Below, one piece after another: positions 58,985 through 64,000 of a DNA stretch of 64,000 bases; positions within the stretch are counted from its first letter, which is position 1, and the number at the start of each line of letters is the position of its first letter. The notes under the pieces are model-generated. The model ran no database searches. It saw nothing but the letters and a program-made list of their open reading frames with translations, and was not told where the DNA came from. The position numbers were made by a program, and so were the translations under genes. The DNA is from Cordia subcordata (lineage: Eukaryota > Streptophyta > Magnoliopsida > Boraginales > Cordiaceae), in NCBI GenBank assembly GCA_028554755.1, contig JAPTOF010000028.1, positions 1,284,501-1,348,500 on the forward strand, in the 5' to 3' direction.

Positions 58985-60297
58985 GGAACACTAGGGAGCC
59001 TAGCTTGATTGACATTGTGAAACCTGGAAGATTAACAGGACGGGGTTTGTACTGGAGTAGAACTGGGGGCTGCAAATAGGAAGACTCATATTGACCCTGT
59101 CTCTAAGAAAACTTAGGGTTGCCTCTCCAACCCGGATTATATGTGTTTGAGTAAGAGTTGTACTTTCGTGAGTACCCTTGTGTAGCACAAATTTGCTTCT
59201 GTATGAAATTGGGTAACTGGGGTGCTAAGAGGCAAGCTATAGTCTCATGAGGTGACTCAAAACACAAAGCACATATCTCAACAACCTACAGAACTAGTTC
59301 TATGACCTTGTGAGGAAAGAGTCAAGGAAATGAATTGGTCTAGCTTATTCATCAACACTCTAACCTCGGCGGGCAAATTGAAAAGGACTACTACTTCATG
59401 AACATCTTCTACTTGAGACCTATCCATAGCGGTGTTTTAGAAAGATTTCTCGGCCAACAAATCCATTTTCTCCCAAGCTTTACTCGGTCACAAGTTATAG
59501 AACCCACTACTAGATACAACATTCACCATCATCCTATTTTGCTTATTCAACCCTCTAAAGAAATATTGAAGAAGGTCATGAACACTATACCTGTGGTGTG
59601 GACATTACCTAAGAAGGTCATTAAACCTCTCCCAAGCCTCATGAAAAGTCTCTAAGTTGTGGTGAGAGAAAGTCATAATGAAAGCCCTAAGATCAACGGT
59701 CTTAGCCATGGGAAGAACGTTTGATAGAAACGCAATTAGTGCTTATCCCAAGATGTAATGCAAACGCTAGGTAAGAAATGATACCATGCCCCTGCTTTAT
59801 CCTTAAGGGAAAAGGGAAACAACTTAAGGCGAATGATCTTTTGAGACACATGGGGGAAGTAAAGTGTGGAAATTATCTCTATGAAGTCTGTGATGTGGTC
59901 CAAGGGACTCTTGTTTCTTCTTCCATAGAAGGAAGAAAGCATCGCCAATATGCTAGGCTTAATCTTGAAACTAGCTTCCCCCAACCCCGGAACATGGATA
60001 GCCAAGTTAGGCTCGAATGTGTTGGGAAGGAAAAATTGCGTAAGGGTCAACTCATAGTCTATGGGTGGGTCCAACCTAAAGAGCTCTTATCCAAAGTGCT
60101 TTTGCGGTTGTGGGGGCCCATAATGCTCTTGGGAGGGGGGTACGATTCATAAGAGGAACGAGAGAAGGAATAGGAGGATTAATGGGATCGACCATCTCTC
60201 CTAGAATATCACTTAAATTCCTAAAATGACGTGCTATTCTATCTTGTTCAGGATTCAATGAAACTAGGGGATTCCTAAGGGAAAGCCTACTAAGCAT
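58985..60297 (-). pseudogene. Athila-like gag, broken
   Basis: On the minus strand, frames from 60297 and 60074 give a variable start, then SFKIKPSILAMLSSFYG, SPLDHITDFIEIISTLYF, RLKLFPFSLKDKAGAWYHFL and SVCITSWDKH, followed in other frames by FHEAWERFNDLLR-CPHH and later a glutamine-rich region. These are the capsid motifs of plant Athila gag (F-x-I-K-x-x-x-I-x-x-L, R-L-K-L-F-P-F-S-L-x-D-K-A, W-L-x-S-L, H-E-A-W-E-R-F). Stops and shifts occur about every 100 codons. Confidence 0.85.
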
Positions 60298-60595
60298 ACA
60301 AAGCCTATTCTATTATCCAACACTTCAACCCCTAAAACTTCAAAATTTCCTAAAACTATAGCAACAAAGCCACAAGTCTATGGGGTCTAGTAAAAACAAA
60401 AAGCAAAAGCAAACTTAAAATAAGAAAGCTAAACAAGTAAGCTAAGCTATTAAATAAAAGAAAACACAAAAGAATAAGCTAACCAAAGGAAAAGCAAGAT
60501 AACAAACTATGAAAACAAGCAAACAAAATAAAGCAAGTAAAACAAATAAAGAAGGCAACTAACTAAAGCACACAAGCAAAGAAATTAACCCAATC

Positions 60596-60624
60596 ATGCC
60601 TCCCTAACAACGGCACCAAGAACT
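60596..60624 (-). other. Primer-binding region of the Athila-like element
   Basis: On the minus strand the LTR end GCGACATCA is followed by AGTTCTTGGTGCCGTTGTTA and GGGAGGC. This corresponds to the TTGGCGCCGTTGCCGGGGA leader commonly seen just after Athila-like 5' LTRs. It fixes the orientation: 60625-62353 is the 5' LTR. Confidence 0.75.
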
Positions 60625-62353
60625 TGATGTCGCTTTAGGAGCACAAGCCCAAAGACCCGTAAGAGCATGGATTGGTTGTAATGTAGTGTTTACGAGTACG
60701 GGTGTCGAATCCACGAGAAGGCGAATTGTGGAGTGCATCAATGGTGTGTGTCCTAAAAGAAAATCCTAAGCTAGCAATCTTTTTGGGTTTTTGGGATCAA
60801 ATGGAGCTCAAATTAAAGAAACACTAGACTAGCTAGACTAACTAAACGAAAAGCAATGGAGAAAAGAGGAAACAAGCTAACCTAGAGGAAATTTAACAAA
60901 TGGAATCGATTAGGGTGGCATTTGCTTGACTATGGATGATTCTCCTCTTTAATGCTATATGATTTGGGGTGATGACTTAACTATGACAGTTGGTCTTAGC
61001 TAGGTTACTAACTAGTTCCCTAATTTATCCTAGGACTCGGTGCAAGTCTGTCTGTAAGCAACGCCTTCTAGAGCCACGACATGGTTCTCATGACCTAGGG
61101 CCTTAGGGTTGACTAACTAACTTCCTAGGTGACCTCGATTGAATATATCATAGTGCCTAAACCATTAGTTGGGTTTAAAGCCAAGACCTAATGCTCTTAA
61201 GGTCAACTAAACCTACCCAGAAACCTATTGGATGGGTTTAAATCCAAAGAAGACTCGATCTAAGCTAGCCCTAAGTTACGTGTCATTAATCTAGTGTCAT
61301 AATAGCTGGATTTGATCATTTTAAGCGCAATCATACATGTTCTATTCCATGGCATTCGTGAATATAAAGACATACTTGACTACCAAACATCGTCATGCTT
61401 GCGTTACACCATTTTATAAGTTGAGAATCAACATGTATGTTATATTGAGGTCATATTTACTACTAGGCATGCAAACATTAACATAGACATAAATATAAGC
61501 ATTACCCGCTTCATATAATCCATGCACAAACACATAGACATGTACTAAATAATAGTCATTGGAATAATGGGAAATAAATAAACTCCCCTTTCATCCTTGA
61601 AATAGCTTTACAATCCTTTGAGCAAATCTTGGAATCCCAAATGTTAAATCCCTCTAAAAAGCTTGAATCTAGGTGTTTTAGCGTTTGAGAAAGTGTATGT
61701 GAGGTAGGTAAGTTAGGGTTTTGTGTGTGTGAAAATTAGGTGTGAAGTGTGTGTGAACAGATTTCTTAAACTGCAGAAAATTGGCCCTATTTATAGATGT
61801 ATGTGCATTGCTGGTCAACTAGCTCTATAGGATACTCGATCGGCTGATAATTGAACTATCTTGGCTTACCGGTCGACTAGGACCTCGCTGGTTGACTGGC
61901 TCCATAGGTTACTCGACCGGCTAATATGTTAAACTTCCTAAACCTACTAGATGACCTAGCCAATACATTGGTGTTAGGGGACCTTTATCGGTAATTTCCT
62001 GGTGCTCTTTAGAGTGGCCAGTTGACCGATTGGCTCATCTTCAGGGTCGACTGATTGGGCTTTTGTCCTTCAATCTTTATCCTTTTGGCTTTTGATCTTC
62101 ACTCTACGACCTGTTCACTTCATTTCTTCATCGCCTATCATAGTGCAAGCTTCGTCATCAACCCACGACTCGCCTAAATTATCAAAATAAGCAATTAGTA
62201 TAGCATTTATCTATGAAACTTGACTATGTACAATTATCTTCGATTAAGCATAACTTTATCATAAATACTACACTAATGCAACTATACAAGCACAAAGCAC
62301 CTAAAAAACATAGAAAAATGCAACGCAAACACATAAAATCAAGACACATATCA
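60625..62353 (-). mobile_element. 5' LTR of the Athila-like element (about 1,729 bp)
   Basis: Plus-coordinate start TGATGTCGCTTTAGG and end near CAAGACACATATCA. It aligns with 38797-40457 in the same orientation. Near its right-hand half it holds CTGGTCAAC/CTCGACCGGC motifs (61810-62060). The right border is uncertain by a few bases because of a TA insertion in the terminal CACATCA. Confidence 0.85.
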
Positions 62354-62356
62354 TAT

Positions 62357-63605
62357 CGTCACATTTAAAAGACAAGATACTCACAACTTCCAAGTGATTG
62401 ATGCTTTTAATCTTGAGCATGTGTGGATAAACTGATGAAGTTAGGGTCAAACACTTTGACATGCCAAAGGAGAGGTCTTAATGTGAGAAGATCTGATTGC
62501 CTAGTAGTTGGGTGTTATATTCTAATTAGTTAGGACCAATATATGCAATAGTAGAGTCTATGTGCCTCCTTGGATTTGTCCACTTGATCACCAGAATTCT
62601 AGTCCTAGTGACATTATCCTTCAGGGGTACATCGATCATTTGACTTGTGGGTCGCTCCCTAGATCAAGAGATACAAGAATAATAGTGAGCTCTTTTTTAG
62701 CTAGTAATTATCCTTGGAGTGTGGCTTTGGTCTTCTGGTGGAAATAGGCCAAGGTTAAAGTGCCCTTGATGTCACCAAAATGGTAGCGAGGACATTTTGG
62801 TCATTTTGGGAGCCAAGGGTACTTATATCTTTTGGTTCCTCTATTAGTCATGTTCCAATTAGATGTAATGAATTAAGGATGGCTAATTATGCAAATTGTT
62901 TAATTAAGATTTGAGTTTAGAATTAAGAAAAATTTTAATTATCCAGATCTTCTTAATATAACCCATGGACATCTTAATTAGGTAAACGAGGCCCATATGA
63001 AAGATATTTATAGTGTCTAAGGTGGAATATTTTGGATAAGATGTATCCATACAGAATATTCCTTTTCTAGAAGATAAGGAGCGGCATTATTGGAAACAAT
63101 AATCTTCCTACCAGCTTCTCTTTACTAGGGTTGCCATGTACTATATATAATGGCTATTGGCAAGACCCAAGTAAGTTTTACATAACATTAAAGCCTAATT
63201 TTTTCTTTGGTATGTGCGTAGATTTTTTCACACAGTAACATTCACACAGTAACATTAAAAACACATACTACCTAGCCTAAACTTAATTAGGCCCTAATTA
63301 GTGCTTGCCCACTACATAGCACACTACATCCTAGCTATTAGCAATTGATTATAGTATAAAAGGCCATTAGGAGGCTATTACGAGGTGAGTGATCATGGAA
63401 ATAGGGTTCTTTGATGATACTATACATCAAGGGTGAGACACTATATCTCATCTTCTTTATATATATAGTTTGTATGATTGCGCACATATGTGTAGTAGGT
63501 GGTTTTGTTGCCATATTCCACTACTATTGTTGATTAATTAATGGTTAATAAAATTCTATAACTAGGTAATCAACTACACATAGTATTAGTAACCCAATCC
63601 AACCA
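62357..63605 (+). mobile_element. Copia 5' LTR, second part
   Basis: Resumes copia LTR similarity (AGACAAGATACTCACAACTT matching 4843 onward) and runs to AACCCAATCCAACCA at 63605, the counterpart of the end at 6115. Together with 38403-38796 it makes one LTR. Confidence 0.85.
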
Positions 63606-64000
63606 GTAGTATTAGAACTTAGGTACCTATTACACACGTGGTTAATGGCCTAGAACACGTAAATAATGGCTTTGAGATGTCAAATATCTTATAGGTGGTG
63701 AGATCTATGTGTTTGCTTGATGTGTTTGTAGTGGGCTAACCTTTGTGGTGTAGAGATAAGTTTAATTTTGGTCTCAATTGATGGTTTGTTTGTATCATTT
63801 AATTTCTTGCATAAAAAGAATTGATGTAGCTTCAATTTGAGAGAAGCATAGGTGTATGAATTGGCTTGTATTTTAGGGTCATTCGTATTTTTTTTCTTTC
63901 ATAGATGAAGTTTGTATCGATTTTTGTTTCCTTGTAATTTCTTGTAAAATTGTGTTAGAGCCTTTTGAAGCTATTGTGCACAAGTTTTGAGATTTCTAGA
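63606..64000 (+). mobile_element. Copia primer-binding site and leader, continuing off the right edge
   Basis: Right after the LTR is TAGTATTAGAAC, nine of twelve matches to the copia TGGTATCAGAGC primer-binding site, all three differences being transitions. The remaining 380 bp fits an untranslated leader. The split LTR is therefore a 5' LTR and the body of the element should lie to the right of this window. Confidence 0.6.

Noticed and set aside
38797..62353. Endogenous pararetrovirus as an explanation for the gypsy-like polyproteins
   Set aside because: There are LTR pairs, primer-binding sites, target duplications and Athila or Tat motifs, and no coat or movement protein motif.

Overview
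The window is nuclear DNA from a flowering plant. It is AT-rich, its genes are intron-bearing and nucleus-encoded with mitochondrial products, and it is packed with LTR retrotransposons (Ty1/copia, Ty3/gypsy of the Athila-like and Tat lineages), CACTA, hAT-like and PIF/Harbinger relics, MITEs and tRNA-derived SINEs. A fragment resembling the N-terminal domain of R1/Prf-type NLR resistance proteins suggests an asterid eudicot, but the species cannot be named from sequence alone.

Only two intact host genes are supported, both on the minus strand. The first is a two-exon gene for mitochondrial ribosomal protein uL23m (14265 down to 13504, 180 aa). The second is a six-exon gene for mitochondrial thioredoxin O (34449 down to 29160, 202 aa, active site WCGPC). 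All splice joints of both genes were checked by hand and keep the frame. Nearly every other ORF-like stretch is a decayed transposon or chance.

Layout. 1-3039: end of a CACTA element running off the left edge, with an RNase H-like relic and an unrecognised broken ORF. 3043-6387: piece of an Athila-type LTR, then the 3' end of a copia element and its LTR. 6390-13500: mostly unassigned, with two MITEs and tandem duplications. 13504-14400: uL23m and its promoter. 14400-24760: SINE-like insert, hAT-type MITE, a solo LTR with a perfect target duplication, a long LTR carrying a perfect 130-bp palindrome, copia relics and a copia-type LTR with primer-binding site. 25225-27690: wrecked Harbinger element (Myb/SANT-like protein and DDE transposase) with a SINE inside. 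29160-34449: thioredoxin O. 34610-38400: AT-rich, microsatellite and degenerate repeat DNA.

38403-64000 is a five-level nest. A copia 5' LTR (38403-38796 continuing at 62357-63605, with its primer-binding site and leader after it) was split by a minus-strand Athila-like element lacking RT and integrase (38797-62353). That element was split by a hAT-like element (40581-55240), which was split by a Tat-lineage gypsy element on the plus strand (40713-54544, two 576-bp LTRs about 10% diverged by hand count). A solo Athila-type LTR (48874-50721, perfect 5-bp target duplication) then landed in the Tat element. Downstream of its pol, the Tat element carries an antisense accessory gene (53033 down to 47792). 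This gene combines an NLR-like N-terminal segment, a gypsy-type putative transposase domain and a coiled-coil tail. It is the most unusual object in the window.
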